A DNA stretch of 64,000 bases from Streptomyces subrutilus (GCF_008704535.1 NZ_CP023701.1:7296001-7360000); one strand, 5' to 3'. Shown: positions 1 to 9,009, counted from the first letter of the stretch. Translations and numbers: made by a program. Notes: generated by a model not told the origin, from the sequence alone.

Positions 1-38
1 CCGCATCCGGCAGCCGCGTCCCGACCCGCTCCGACCAC

Positions 39-74
39 GGGGCCCGGCCGACCGCGGCCCGGCGGCCGGGGCCC
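39..74. terminator. Imperfect GC hairpin downstream of the GH26-like gene
   Basis: Positions 39-50 and 63-74 are complementary apart from a one-base bulge and lie just past the stop of the leftward gene ending at 97. This is a plausible factor-independent terminator. There is no T-run, which is usual in streptomycetes. Confidence 0.35.
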
Positions 75-96
75 GCGGGTGCGCGCGGAGGCACGG

Positions 97-1107
97 TCAG
101 GAGTCGCGATCGGGGTCGGCCCGGTCGGCGAAGTGCTCCCGGAACACCTGCGCGGAGCGCGGGTTGCGGCCGCACTGCCACACGCCGTGCGGGCAGTAGT
201 CGGTGATGCTGTGGTAGAGCGGCGCGTGGGCCGAGATCCAGGCCAGCATCCGGCGCATGTACTCCGGGTTGTCGCCGTTGCGGAACAGCCCCCATTCGGG
301 GTACGAGATCCGCTTGCCGTGCGCCTTCGCGAAGTCGACCTGCTGCTGGAGACCGTAGGGCTGGGTGACCTGTTCGTCGAAGTCACGGCCGGGTGGCTGG
401 TCGTAGGTGTCCATGCCGATGAGGTCGACCACGTCGTCGCCGGGATAGCACGCGGGCCAGGCGACCGCGTCACGGCCGCGGTTGGGGGCGAAGTCGAACC
501 GGAACCGCTGGCCCTCCACGGAGCGCATGGCGGCCACGATGCGCCGCCAGTACCGCTTCCAGTTCGCGGGGTCCGGCCGGCAGCGGTGGGAGTAGTTGAA
601 GCCGTTCATCTCCCAGCCGAGGACGATCACCGTGTCCGGCAGCCCGAGCGCGACCAGGCGGCCGGCCAGCCTTCGGTAGTGGTGGTCGTGCCCACCGCGC
701 GCGCCGGAGCGGATCAGCTCGGCGACCGGGCCGTCGGCGAGGCCCGCCTCGTTGCGCTCCTGCATGGGCACGTTCAGGACGAACAGCCGGTCGGCCTTCG
801 CCCTGCGCCACCGCGCCCAACTGCGCAGCGAATCGGGTGCTCCCTCGATGTTGGCCCAGGTGTCACCGGGCAGATAGGTGTGCCCGGCCCGCAGCTCGGT
901 GCCCCCGAGCCAGCGCGAGAGCTCCTCCATCCTCGTGACGCCGGGCGAGCCGTAGTGCAGGTAGGCGCCGACGGCGACCTCGGTCCCGGCGGCGCTGCCG
1001 GGACCGCTCGAACCCCCGGGCGGTGCGCCGAGACCGCATCCGGCGAGCAGGCAGACGGCGACCGCACCCGCGCACGCGCTCACCAGCCGGCGGCTCCATC
1101 GGGACAT
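97..1107 (-). CDS. GH26-like glycoside hydrolase lipoprotein
   Basis: This is a 336-aa exported lipoprotein: a short basic N-terminus and hydrophobic core are followed by the lipobox LLAGC, giving Cys24 as the lipidated residue. The rest resembles the (beta/alpha)8 barrel of glycoside hydrolase family 26 (beta-mannanase/beta-glucanase clan). The two acidic residues expected for a retaining mechanism are visible: Glu166 in GWEMNG (acid/base) and Glu271 in YPEWGL (nucleophile). The ATG at 1107 is preceded by a GGAGG ribosome site a few bases upstream. The gene stands alone, divergent from the DUF4236 gene. The glycan substrate cannot be read from the sequence; family assignment is by motif only. 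Confidence 0.8.
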   Translation of the reverse strand: MSRWSRRLVSACAGAVAVCLLAGCGLGAPPGGSSGPGSAAGTEVAVGAYLHYGSPGVTRMEELSRWLGGTELRAGHTYLPGDTWANIEGAPDSLRSWARWRRAKADRLFVLNVPMQERNEAGLADGPVAELIRSGARGGHDHHYRRLAGRLVALGLPDTVIVLGWEMNGFNYSHRCRPDPANWKRYWRRIVAAMRSVEGQRFRFDFAPNRGRDAVAWPACYPGDDVVDLIGMDTYDQPPGRDFDEQVTQPYGLQQQVDFAKAHGKRISYPEWGLFRNGDNPEYMRRMLAWISAHAPLYHSITDYCPHGVWQCGRNPRSAQVFREHFADRADPDRDS

Positions 1108-1490
1108 GACGCCTCCATACGCTGTGCGAACTGACGGGTCGTGGCACCGACGCTAGCCATCCCGGTGGTCCGGGGCCTCTCCGGTGCGCCGGCACTGCGC
1201 CGTACGAGGCCCAGGCTGCCTCGTACGGCCCCGCATCAGGCCCCGATCCCGCCCCGGAGGCTTCCCGTGCACCCGTGCGCCCGTGTCCCCACCGCCCCTG
1301 CGGCGCTCCCCGGCCGCCACCGCCGTCGGGCTCCTCCTCCCGGCCCGAGGCGTTCGGCCGCCGTGCCGCGCAGCCCGCGTCGACCGTGCGCGCATGGAAC
1401 GGGCCGAGCCGGATACACGTACGTCAACTGGCCCGCACACAGGCGCAGTCGGGTCGTCCGTCCCTACGCGCACCGAGGAAGTGAGACGTC
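1108..1490. other. Divergent intergenic region
   Basis: These 383 bases separate the leftward GH26-like gene from the rightward DUF4236 gene and must hold both promoters. Reading frames here lack a ribosome site and coherent protein-like sequence. I could not pick a convincing -35/-10 pair. Confidence 0.5.
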
Positions 1491-1682
1491 ATGCCGCTGA
1501 CATTCCGCAAGAGCTTCAGGATCCTGCCCGGCGTCCGGCTCAACATCAACCGCAAGTCGTGGTCGATCACCACCGGCGGCGGCAAGCACGGCCCCCGCCA
1601 CACCCACAGCAGCACCGGCCGCCGCACCACCTCGGTGGACCTGCCCGGGCCCTTCGGCTGGCGCAAGACCACCCGCGGCTGA
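1491..1682 (+). CDS. DUF4236 family small protein
   Basis: This 63-aa basic protein starts MPLTFRKSFRILPGVRLNIN and continues with a Gly-rich segment and a final LPGPFGW motif. That is the pattern of DUF4236 (a short beta-rich domain found alone or in front of other domains; biochemical role unknown). The ATG follows a GAGGAAG ribosome site. It is a single-gene unit closed by a clear hairpin at 1704-1741. Confidence 0.85.
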   Translation: MPLTFRKSFRILPGVRLNINRKSWSITTGGGKHGPRHTHSSTGRRTTSVDLPGPFGWRKTTRG

Positions 1683-1703
1683 CGCACGAGGTGCGCGCCA
1701 CGC

Positions 1704-1741
1704 CACGAACCCCCGGCCGAACGGGCCGGGGGTTCGTCGTG
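1704..1741 (+). terminator. Terminator hairpin after DUF4236 gene
   Basis: A stem of about 15 bp (arm 1704-1718, complementary arm ending 1741) with a short loop begins 22 bases after the DUF4236 stop codon. It is a strong GC hairpin without a long T-run. Confidence 0.7.
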
Positions 1742-1883
1742 CCGCACCTGGTCCGCTGCACGCGTCTGCACACGTCGTCCGCCGCGCACCTCCGCGGGTG
1801 CGGGGGGTTCGGGTTCCGGCATCGCCCTGTCGGTAGCCGCGTGTTCCTGACAGCATCGGCACGACCGAACACAGGGGGGTTCC

Positions 1884-2330
1884 ATGCGTTCTCCGGTCCG
1901 CTCACTCGCCGTCCCCACCGCTGCCGTCGCCGCAGCGGTGCTGCTCGCCGGGTGCGCTTCGACCCCGGCCGAGGAACTGGAGGACTGGTGGTCCTCGGGC
2001 GGCTCGACCAGTATGAAGGCGCTCTCGGACACCTCGGGCCGCGTGAGCGAGGTGTCCGGCCGCCCGGCGGACATCTGGGGCCCCGCCTGCCAGGAGCTGC
2101 TCACGGCGGTGGCGAAGGCCAAGAAGCTCGACACCATCCCGAGCGAGAACGCCCGCGGGTTCTGGACGGAAGCCCTGACCGCCTTCGAGGACGGGGGCAA
2201 AGAGTGCGTCGCCGGAACCGGCACGAAGGACGAGGCGCGGGCCGGGGCGGGCATCCGCGAGGTACAGACCGGGCTCAGCCGACTGGCCGCCGCGATGAGC
2301 CTGATCAGGAAGGATCTGGAGGCCAAGTGA
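1884..2330 (+). CDS. Small secreted lipoprotein of unknown function
   Basis: This 148-aa protein has a lipoprotein signal: basic start, Ala/Val-rich core and lipobox LLAGC near residue 26. The mature part is acidic and mostly helical in character, with two cysteines (in the segments around PACQEL and KECVAG) that could form a disulfide. I recognise no family. An AGGGGGG ribosome site sits just before the ATG, and a hairpin at 2348-2374 ends the unit. It is probably an extracytoplasmic, membrane-anchored protein. Confidence 0.75.
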   Translation: MRSPVRSLAVPTAAVAAAVLLAGCASTPAEELEDWWSSGGSTSMKALSDTSGRVSEVSGRPADIWGPACQELLTAVAKAKKLDTIPSENARGFWTEALTAFEDGGKECVAGTGTKDEARAGAGIREVQTGLSRLAAAMSLIRKDLEAK

Positions 2331-2347
2331 CCCGGCCGGACGCCTGA

Positions 2348-2374
2348 CCGCGGGCCGCGACGCACGGCCCGCGG
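2348..2374 (+). terminator. Terminator hairpin after the small lipoprotein gene
   Basis: A perfect 10-bp GC stem (2348-2357 with 2365-2374) and 7-base loop begins 18 bases after the stop codon at 2330. Confidence 0.7.
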
Positions 2375-2407
2375 CCGGAACTGGCCCGGGGCCCCGGCCG
2401 CGGTGTC

Positions 2408-2441
2408 GCGGTGCGCACGACCGCGCGGTGCGCACGACCGC
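2408..2441. repeat. 17-bp perfect tandem duplication
   Basis: Bases 2408-2424 are repeated exactly at 2425-2441, in the gap between two convergent genes. It is non-coding and probably a slippage product. Confidence 0.8.
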
Positions 2442-2470
2442 GTGCGCCGGTCGTGGTCGGGGACGGGCCG

Positions 2471-3886
2471 TCATCCGACGGAGGCGTCCTCCGTGGAGCA
2501 CGGGTCGCAGCAGGCGGGGGCGCGTTCGACGCACACGGTGACCGCGTCCGCGTTGTTCGCGGGGTCGGGGTCCTTCTCGGCGCCGGTGGCGGTCGCGGTG
2601 TTGGTGATCCGGCCGGGCGCGGTCGCCTTGGCCCGCAGGACGAGGGTGGCGTCGGCCCCGTCGGCCAGGTCGCCGACGGTCCACCGTCCGGTCGCCGGAT
2701 CGTAGGCGCCGGGGGAGGCCACCGCGGACAGGAAGGCCAGGCCGTCGGGGAGCGGGTCGCCGACGGTGACCCCGGTCGCCCGGTTCGGACCGGAGTTGTG
2801 CACGGTGATCCGGTAGGTGACGGTCTGGCCGACCGTGACCGTCGTCGCGTCCGCCGCCTTCACCACGGCCAGGTCGGCGGCCGGACGCACCTCCGTGGCC
2901 GTCTCGTCGGACGTGGCGGTCAGCGCCTCGGGGGTCGGCCCGAGCCGGTTCTCGTAGGTCGCGGTGGCGCGGTTGGTGATCCTCCGGCCCCCGGCGGCCC
3001 GATCGATGGTGACCCGGTACTCGACCGTGGTCCCGCCCGGGAGGTCCGCGGTGTTGGCCAGGCTGCCTCCCCGGTCGGCGGAAGCGCCGTCGCCCAGGTG
3101 GAAGACCACCGTGTCGCCCTGGGCGTCGAAGTACGCCTGGTCGTCGCCGGGCCGGTCCGTCTTCGGCCCGGTCTGGGGGCCGTCGATGATGCGCAGCGAC
3201 CCGGGCAGGTAGGTCGTGCCCGCCGGGATCGCATCGGTCAGGGTCAGGGCTTCGGCCGCGCCCCCGCCCTCGTTGGCGGCCCGGATGCGGTAGGTGATGA
3301 CGTCCCCCACCTCCAGCGGTCCCGTGGGGGCGGCCGTCTTGGTGAGCACGACGAGGGGGGCGGTGCCGAAGAAGATGCCGTCCAGGAAGTTGCCCACCGC
3401 CTGGCTTCCTCCGGCGGCCGAGACGGAACGGAAGGCGAAGCGGGTCACCGTCTGGCCCGCCGGGACGGTGTAGGTGCCCGTGTAGGCGCCCCATGCGGTG
3501 TTGCCGTCCGTGAAGCGCCGCTGCTCGACCACGGCGCCCGGTGCACCGATGTCCAGGGCCATGGTGTCCTGGCCGGCCCTGCCCCGGTGGTCCAGCCGCC
3601 AGTACAGCTTGGAGCCGGGCGTCGTCGGCACGTCCTGGTAGAGCGTGGCGACCTGATTGGCGTTCAGCTCGGCGAACTGGGAGCCGTGTGCGGCCGGGAC
3701 GCCGTTGAAGCCGGAGCGCCACAGCTCGATCATGTGGTCGGTGGCGGTGGTGCGCCAGCCCGGGACCCGCTTGGCCGCCTGCGTCTGGGACGCGTCCGGC
3801 AGGACCTCGTAGGCGGTGACGACGGGCTCTTCGAAACTTCCGTTGGCCAGGGCGACCCTGAGCGGGGCAGGAGATGGGGTGGTCAC
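2471..3886 (-). CDS. DUF11-repeat surface-type protein
   Basis: This 471-aa protein has three parts. Residues about 1-165 form a beta-sandwich-like module opening with NGSFEEP, resembling carbohydrate-binding or choice-of-anchor modules. Two DUF11 repeats follow at about 168-310 and 320-440; they show the hallmarks VGDVITYRI/VGQTVTYRI, DAIPAGTTY/DPLPDGLAF and repeated ITNxATAT. The short tail contains four cysteines (CVERAPACCDPC). DUF11 modules are immunoglobulin-like and usually occur in extracellular or spore-surface proteins. Unusually, no signal peptide is present with the chosen GTG start at 3886. That start is picked because an AAGGGG ribosome site precedes it and conserved sequence begins directly after it. 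The longer upstream frame looks like non-coding sequence. Confidence 0.8.
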   Translation of the reverse strand: MTTPSPAPLRVALANGSFEEPVVTAYEVLPDASQTQAAKRVPGWRTTATDHMIELWRSGFNGVPAAHGSQFAELNANQVATLYQDVPTTPGSKLYWRLDHRGRAGQDTMALDIGAPGAVVEQRRFTDGNTAWGAYTGTYTVPAGQTVTRFAFRSVSAAGGSQAVGNFLDGIFFGTAPLVVLTKTAAPTGPLEVGDVITYRIRAANEGGGAAEALTLTDAIPAGTTYLPGSLRIIDGPQTGPKTDRPGDDQAYFDAQGDTVVFHLGDGASADRGGSLANTADLPGGTTVEYRVTIDRAAGGRRITNRATATYENRLGPTPEALTATSDETATEVRPAADLAVVKAADATTVTVGQTVTYRITVHNSGPNRATGVTVGDPLPDGLAFLSAVASPGAYDPATGRWTVGDLADGADATLVLRAKATAPGRITNTATATGAEKDPDPANNADAVTVCVERAPACCDPCSTEDASVG

Positions 3887-4456
3887 TGGTGTCCCCTTCG
3901 TTCGGCGCGGCTGAGCGGGATCCCCGCCGACCGGACGGCGACTGCGGGCCGCGGTGGCGCTGGATCCGCCGAAAGCACAACGCAGAACGGGAAGGACGGA
4001 CAGCGCACGGGCACCGGACTTGGCCAATCCGGGGCGGCGGGTTTGCGGGGAGCGGCTACGGAAAGTGACGGCGGCCGCGCCCGACCCCGCATCCGCGCCC
4101 AGATGCCTTCCGGCGCACAGACCACACCGCGTCCCGCCTTCATCCCCACGAACGGCCGAAAAGCCCAGGTCGTCAACCGTGTTCGGCCCACGTGAGAGTG
4201 AGTCGCCGGGCGCCCGGTTGACGTGTGGCGACTGCCCGTGCTGCGCGGGCGCACCAGCGCACCGGGTGCGGGGGGTACGGGGCTGCTCTAGCGTCGAAGG
4301 AGGGAGGGAGACCCTGCCGAGCGGGTCCGGTACGGGGGCCGGGCCCCGTGGCCGTACGGCGGCCCCGTGCGCTCGGTGCCGTTCCGCACGGTTTTCGGCA
4401 CGTCCAGATACCGGGCCGGGCCGCGCGGCGATCCCGGAGAGCAGGTGGGCATCCCC
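3887..4456. other. Divergent intergenic region
   Basis: These 570 bases lie between the DUF11 gene (leftward) and the small secreted protein gene (rightward). Frames through it have no ribosome site or protein-like composition. It should contain both promoters; I saw isolated TTGAC- and TAG-containing hexamers but no correctly spaced pair. Confidence 0.45.
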
Positions 4457-4729
4457 ATGCGCACATCGAGACGTATCGCAAGTGTCCTCACCGGCCTGAC
4501 CCTCGCGCTCGGAGGGGCGGCCTTCGCGGCCCCCGCCGCCCACGCGGACGTCACGGCCTGCATCAACCAGGTCGAGCGGGAGGTGAAGGGCGGCGAGGCC
4601 CCGGACAGCGTCCGGATGGCGTGCTACGTCGGCCTGACCGGCGACCACGCGCGCTGCCTGACCGGCCTCGTCGACAGCGGGGTGACCAACGGGACCGCGG
4701 TGACCGCCTGCCGCGTGGCCGCCGACTAG
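4457..4729 (+). CDS. Small secreted cysteine-containing protein
   Basis: This 90-aa protein begins with a typical Sec signal peptide (arginines, Leu/Ala core, cleavage expected after AAHA near residue 30). The mature region of about 60 residues has four cysteines (in ACINQ, MACYVG, ARCLTG and TACRVA), enough for two disulfides. No family is recognised. The ATG at 4457 is preferred over the upstream frame start because the signal peptide starts there and AGGTGG lies just upstream. It converges on the CAP-domain gene and shares a terminator with it. Confidence 0.7.
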   Translation: MRTSRRIASVLTGLTLALGGAAFAAPAAHADVTACINQVEREVKGGEAPDSVRMACYVGLTGDHARCLTGLVDSGVTNGTAVTACRVAAD

Positions 4730-4771
4730 CTCCTACCGTGCGCCTTGCGTCTCGCACCGTGCGAACGGGGC

Positions 4772-4802
4772 ACCCGGCGTCAGCAGACTCCTGACGCCGG
4801 GT
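4772..4802. terminator. Shared bidirectional terminator
   Basis: A perfect 12-bp stem (4772-4783 with 4791-4802) and 7-base loop lies between two convergent genes, placed to serve both. Confidence 0.75.
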
Positions 4803-4852
4803 ACCCCGTACTCGGGGCCGGCCCCCACGGGCGCGGCCCCCACGGGCGCCGG

Positions 4853-5353
4853 TCAGTTGGTGAAGACCTGGACGATCCTGTCCCCTGCCACCGCGACGCC
4901 CGTCTTCGAGAAGCCGCAGTTCTTGATGTTGCCCGCATGGCCGGAACTCTTGAGCCAGCCGTCCACGTGCGTCTTCGCGTCACCCGAGCCCCAGGCGATG
5001 TTCTCCGCGGAGGCGCTGAAGGTGGCCCCGGCCTTCTTCAGCCGGTCGGGCACGGTGGAGCCGTCCGATCCCACGTGGTTGGTGGTCGTGTCGTTCGCGT
5101 ACTCCTGCGCCGCCTTGGTGACGGCCGGGTCCACCGCGAGGGGCTGACAACCGGCCTCCGTGCGGGCCTGGTTGACCAGGCTGACGATCTGGCCGGGGTC
5201 GACCTGCGCGGGGAGCACGGCACGCGCGCCCACACCCGACGGGGAGGTCGCCGTCGTCGCCGCGGCGCCGCCGACGGATCCCGCGAGCACCAGCAGTGAG
5301 GACGCGCAGGCGAAGGTGCACCTGCGCCGCATTCGGGCTGATCGGAGGGACAT
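4853..5353 (-). CDS. CAP-domain (SCP/PR1-like) secreted protein
   Basis: This 166-aa exported protein carries a CAP domain (cysteine-rich secretory, antigen 5, PR-1 superfamily). After the signal peptide (about residues 1-40) come the family landmarks LVNQARTEAGCQPL, a histidine in TNHVGSDGS, the ENIAWG motif and WLKSSGHAGNI. The paired His and Glu form the CAP cavity. Bacterial members are extracellular; their activity is mostly unknown, with lipid or metal binding reported for other branches. The ATG at 5353 is chosen over an upstream start at 5392 because an AGAAGGTAA ribosome site precedes it and the signal peptide begins there. Confidence 0.88.
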   Translation of the reverse strand: MSLRSARMRRRCTFACASSLLVLAGSVGGAAATTATSPSGVGARAVLPAQVDPGQIVSLVNQARTEAGCQPLAVDPAVTKAAQEYANDTTTNHVGSDGSTVPDRLKKAGATFSASAENIAWGSGDAKTHVDGWLKSSGHAGNIKNCGFSKTGVAVAGDRIVQVFTN

Positions 5354-5735
5354 GGGGTTACCTTCCTTCTGTCGCCGAGGTGCGGCGGACACGGCCGCGC
5401 CGCCGCTCTGCCCCCATCACCCCGATTCTGCGCCGCACCTTCCCCCACCGCATCTCCCGGCATCGAACCCGCAGGTGAACGCGGTCGCGGAACGCCCGAC
5501 CTGGAGGTCCACGCGCCCCCGGCTTGACAGGTCCGTCACCAAGGTGAGTTGCCCCGGCGTCGACGGCGCGGGGATCGGGCCGGCCGCGCCCCTGTGCGCT
5601 CCCCGGCGGCGGACCGCGCCCGTGCGAGGTTCGCGCCCGCGGCGGGTTTGTACAGGTGGAGCCGTGGCAGAAGCGCCGAACGACGCTCCCGTGCAACGGA
5701 GTTGTCCCCTGGCCGCTCGATGAAGGGACCCGCAC
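5354..5735. other. Divergent intergenic region
   Basis: These 382 bases lie between the CAP gene and the DUF4190 gene. A perfect TTGACA occurs at 5524-5529, but no -10-like hexamer lies at the right distance. Overlapping reading frames have no ribosome sites. Confidence 0.45.
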
Positions 5736-6146
5736 ATGTCTGACCCGTACCGCTCCCCGGAGGGCTCCGGCACCCACACCGCCCCCGCTCCCGCGCGTCC
5801 CGGCCGCCGCAACGGCCTCGCCGTGGCCGCGCTCGTCACCGGCGTCGCGTCCTTGCTGCTGCTGTGGCTGTGGTTCGTGGGCATTCCGTTGGCCTTGGTG
5901 GCCATCGGACTGGGCATAGCCGCCCTGCGCCGCGCCCGCGGTGGCGCCGGTGGCCGCGGCATGGCCATCAGCGGTCTGGTCCTGGGCTCCGTCACCGTGG
6001 TCATCGCCGGGATCCTCGTCGCGGTCGGCGTCTCCATCCTGAACTCGGACGAGGGCAAGGACCTGCGGTCCTGCGTGAACAACGCGCGGACGGAGCAGGA
6101 CCGGCAGGACTGTTCGAACCGCTTCAACCAGGACGTCGGCAACTGA
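5736..6146 (+). CDS. DUF4190 membrane protein
   Basis: This 136-aa protein has a Pro-rich cytoplasmic head (PYRSPEGSG...), then two long transmembrane segments joined by a short Gly/Arg loop (RRARGGAGGRGMAISGL), which is the signature of DUF4190. An extracytoplasmic tail of about 35 residues follows, with two cysteines (RSCVNN, QDCSNR) that may pair. Members are common in actinobacteria and have no proven function. The gene is alone and is followed by a hairpin at 6182-6206. Confidence 0.85.
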   Translation: MSDPYRSPEGSGTHTAPAPARPGRRNGLAVAALVTGVASLLLLWLWFVGIPLALVAIGLGIAALRRARGGAGGRGMAISGLVLGSVTVVIAGILVAVGVSILNSDEGKDLRSCVNNARTEQDRQDCSNRFNQDVGN

Positions 6147-6181
6147 CTTGCGTCCCGGGGCGGTTGCGCTGTGCGGGTCGG

Positions 6182-6206
6182 GGTCCGGCGCCGACGGCGC
6201 CGGACC
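6182..6206 (+). terminator. Terminator hairpin after DUF4190 gene
   Basis: A perfect 11-bp stem (6182-6192 with 6196-6206) with a 3-base loop begins 36 bases after the DUF4190 stop. Confidence 0.65.
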
Positions 6207-6387
6207 ACCTCACGCGCCGGGATCGGCCGCTCCGGTCGCCGTGACCATGCGGACGAGGGTGGCGACGAGCCCGTCGGAGGCGGCGTGCAGCCGGGTCGGT
6301 CCGCAGCGCGTGGACCCGGTCGGCGATCCGTTCCCAGCCCTCGGTCGCCCGGCCGTGCCGGGTGGCTCCGAGCGGCGGTCGGCCGGG

Positions 6388-9009
6388 TCAGGGCAGGATC
6401 TCGACGTAGCCGTCGCTTCCGTGGACGCGGATCCGCTGGCCGTCCCGGATCCGCCCGGTGGCCCGCTCCACGCCCACGACGGCCGGCAGGCCGTACTCCC
6501 GGGCGATCACCGCGCCGTGGGTCATCAGCCCGCCGACCTCCGTCACCAGGCCCGCGACGGCCACGAACAGCGGCGACCAGCTGGGGTCCGTGAAGGCCGT
6601 GACCAGGATGTCGCCCGCTTCGAGATCGGCGTCCGCGATGTCGAGGACGACGCGGGCCCTCCCCTCGACGGTCCCGGCGGAGACGGCGAGGCCGACCAGG
6701 GCGCCGGCCGGCACGTCCTCGCGCCGCCAGGCGCCGCTGAGGGCCTCCCCGTCCGAGGTGAGCACCCGGGGCGGCGTGAGCGCGTGGTACCACCGGAACG
6801 CCTCCCTGCGCTGCCGGACCAGCCGGTCGTCCACCCGGTTCGCGCGCACGGCCTCGCGGAGCTCCTGGAACGTGAGGTAGAAGACGTCCTCCGCCTCGGC
6901 GAGCACACCCGCCCGCACCAGGCGCTCGGCCTCCTTCGTCAGCGCCCGCTTGTAGACGAAATAGCGGCTGATGATGCCGTACTTCGGGTACTCCCGGTAC
7001 CCGATGAAGGTGCGCACCCGGTCGATCATCCGCTGGGTCTCCTCGGCCTTGCGGTCCCCGTCCGGCAGCCCCCGCAAGCGGGACAGCACGTCCTGTTCCT
7101 TCTGCCGAGCCTTCTGCCGGCCCTCCTCGAAGCGCCGCGCCGCGGCGCCCGGCCCGAAGTTGCGGACGTTGTCGAGGATCAGGGGCACGAGCGTGGCGGG
7201 GCGCTCGCGCCAGCGCGGCCTGGTGATGTCGATCTCGCCGACGCACCGCATCCCGTACCGGTCCAAGTAGGCCTCGATGGCGTCGCGCGCTTCGCTCCCG
7301 CCCGCGAGCTTCGCCAGCTCGTCCAGGAAGCCGTCGTCCTCGACGCCCTGGAGGAACGCGACCACCTCCGGCCGGGGGCGGATCACGTCCGCGACGTCCA
7401 GCAGCGCCAGCCCCATCTCCGACGTGATGTTGCCGGGGGCGGAGAGCGTGAGCGTGTCGGCCGCGTTCTTCTCGCCCAGCCACTCCCGCAGCGTGTCGTT
7501 GAGCCACCACGTGGCTTCCATCCCCGCCATGATCACCTGCATGCTCAGCGGATCGGCGAGGACCCGCTTGTGCTCCTCGAAGGCCTCCAGCAGGAAGTCG
7601 AACAGCGCCGGTCCGCTCTTCGTCCGGATGTCGCGCTCCACGGCGGCGACGGACACCCGGCTGCGCTCGATCAGCTCGGCGACGAGCGCCGGATCGGTCG
7701 CGATCGGGGCGGGGGCGCCACCGGCCGGCGGCCCGCCGGGGCCCGTGTCCGGAAGGGTCGGGACGAAGTCCCCACGGTCGAGCACGGTCTCCAGCGCATC
7801 CCTGACCAGCGGATCGCCCTTCCCCATGACGTCCAGCAGGGCGGCGCGGCCCGCGGTCGAGGCCAGGCGCCCGGTGACGTCGACGAAGAGCCTGCCACCG
7901 GCCGTGAGCATCGGCGCCATGGCGGTCAGCTGCCACATCGAGAGGCCCAGGGGCCGCATCGGGTCGGTCATCATCTGCTGGTGGCCGACGGAGACGTAGA
8001 CGTGGTTCTCCCCGTCGTCGGTCTCGGGGACGGGGAACAGCGTCGTGATCGGCCGGCTCTGCACGATCTGGAAGCCGTCGTCGACCAGGCACCATTCGAT
8101 GTCCTGCGGGCGGCCGAAACGCGCTTCGATCCGCCGGCCGAGCCGCACGAGCCGTACGGCCTGCGCATCCGTCAGCGCCGGCTGCTCCCGCAGCCGCGGA
8201 TCGACCGCCACCTCCCGGGTCCCGCCCTCCGGCAGGGCGTGCAGGGCCCGCCGTTTCGCGGCGATCACCCGGCCGACGACCTCGTCGTCCCGCACCGTGA
8301 AGACGTCCGGATCCACCAGGCCGGAGACCAGTGCCTCGCCGAGGCCGAAGCCCGCGTCCACGGTGGCGACCTTCCGGTTGCCGGTGACGGGGTCGGCCGT
8401 GAACAGGATGCCGGAGGCGTGCGGGAAGACCATCCGCTGCACGACCACGGCCATCCGCACCGCACGGTGGTCGATGCCGTTGCGCCGGCGGTAGATCACG
8501 GCCCGTTCGGTGAACAGCGAGGCCCAGCACCGGCTGACGTGCCGCAGGACCGCCGCCGGCCCCACGACGTTCAGATACGTGTCCTGCTGGCCGGCGAAGG
8601 AGGCCGTCGGAAGGTCCTCGGCCGTCGCGCTGGACCGGACGGCGTACGCGGCTCCTCCGCCGAACCGCGTCAGCGCGCCGGTGATCGCCGCCGCCGGCTC
8701 GTCCGGGACGGAGATCCCTTCGATGGTGCGGCGGATCTCCGCGCTGAGCGTGCGGATCGCCTGCCGGCCCCCGCGGTCCTCCGGGTCCAGGCCCGCCAGC
8801 GCGTCGATCCGCTCACCGATCGACGGCGCTTGCGCCATGACCCGCCCGAAGGCCTCCGTCGTCACGCAGAAGCCGACCGGCACGCGGACGCCCTCGATCC
8901 GTGACAGGGCGCCGAGGTGGGCGCCCTTGCCGCCGACGAGCGCGACGTGCGTCTCGTCGACCTGTCGCAGATCACGTACGTACTGCTCCGACGACAACAG
9001 CCCAGACAC
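6388..9009 (-). CDS. rph: Rifamycin phosphotransferase-like / PEP-synthase-like enzyme
   Basis: This 873-aa protein has the three-part plan of PEP-utilising dikinases. The N-terminal ATP-grasp domain opens with VALVGGKGAHLG and contains RSSATAEDL and GILFTADP. A long middle domain follows. The C-terminal swivelling phosphohistidine domain carries MTHGAVIAREYGLPAVVG, with the phosphate-carrying His at about residue 831. Order, length and the opening VGGKGA...VPVGFCVTTEAF match rifamycin-inactivating phosphotransferases, which move the beta-phosphate of ATP onto rifamycin, more closely than true PEP synthases, which have a further C-terminal barrel. The start is GTG at 9009, with only a weak GGGG upstream. 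A CTTG-N3-CAAG element upstream supports rifamycin control. A remaining alternative is a PEP synthase-like kinase of other specificity. Confidence 0.8.
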   Translation of the reverse strand: MSGLLSSEQYVRDLRQVDETHVALVGGKGAHLGALSRIEGVRVPVGFCVTTEAFGRVMAQAPSIGERIDALAGLDPEDRGGRQAIRTLSAEIRRTIEGISVPDEPAAAITGALTRFGGGAAYAVRSSATAEDLPTASFAGQQDTYLNVVGPAAVLRHVSRCWASLFTERAVIYRRRNGIDHRAVRMAVVVQRMVFPHASGILFTADPVTGNRKVATVDAGFGLGEALVSGLVDPDVFTVRDDEVVGRVIAAKRRALHALPEGGTREVAVDPRLREQPALTDAQAVRLVRLGRRIEARFGRPQDIEWCLVDDGFQIVQSRPITTLFPVPETDDGENHVYVSVGHQQMMTDPMRPLGLSMWQLTAMAPMLTAGGRLFVDVTGRLASTAGRAALLDVMGKGDPLVRDALETVLDRGDFVPTLPDTGPGGPPAGGAPAPIATDPALVAELIERSRVSVAAVERDIRTKSGPALFDFLLEAFEEHKRVLADPLSMQVIMAGMEATWWLNDTLREWLGEKNAADTLTLSAPGNITSEMGLALLDVADVIRPRPEVVAFLQGVEDDGFLDELAKLAGGSEARDAIEAYLDRYGMRCVGEIDITRPRWRERPATLVPLILDNVRNFGPGAAARRFEEGRQKARQKEQDVLSRLRGLPDGDRKAEETQRMIDRVRTFIGYREYPKYGIISRYFVYKRALTKEAERLVRAGVLAEAEDVFYLTFQELREAVRANRVDDRLVRQRREAFRWYHALTPPRVLTSDGEALSGAWRREDVPAGALVGLAVSAGTVEGRARVVLDIADADLEAGDILVTAFTDPSWSPLFVAVAGLVTEVGGLMTHGAVIAREYGLPAVVGVERATGRIRDGQRIRVHGSDGYVEILP

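Noticed and set aside
5524..5529. Perfect TTGACA considered as a -35 box for the DUF4190 gene
   Set aside because: No -10-like hexamer at 16-19 bases, and the gene start is 200 bases away.
6148..8904. 918-aa plus-strand frame opposite rph
   Set aside because: The opposite strand encodes a full-length conserved enzyme with ordered motifs. This frame has none.
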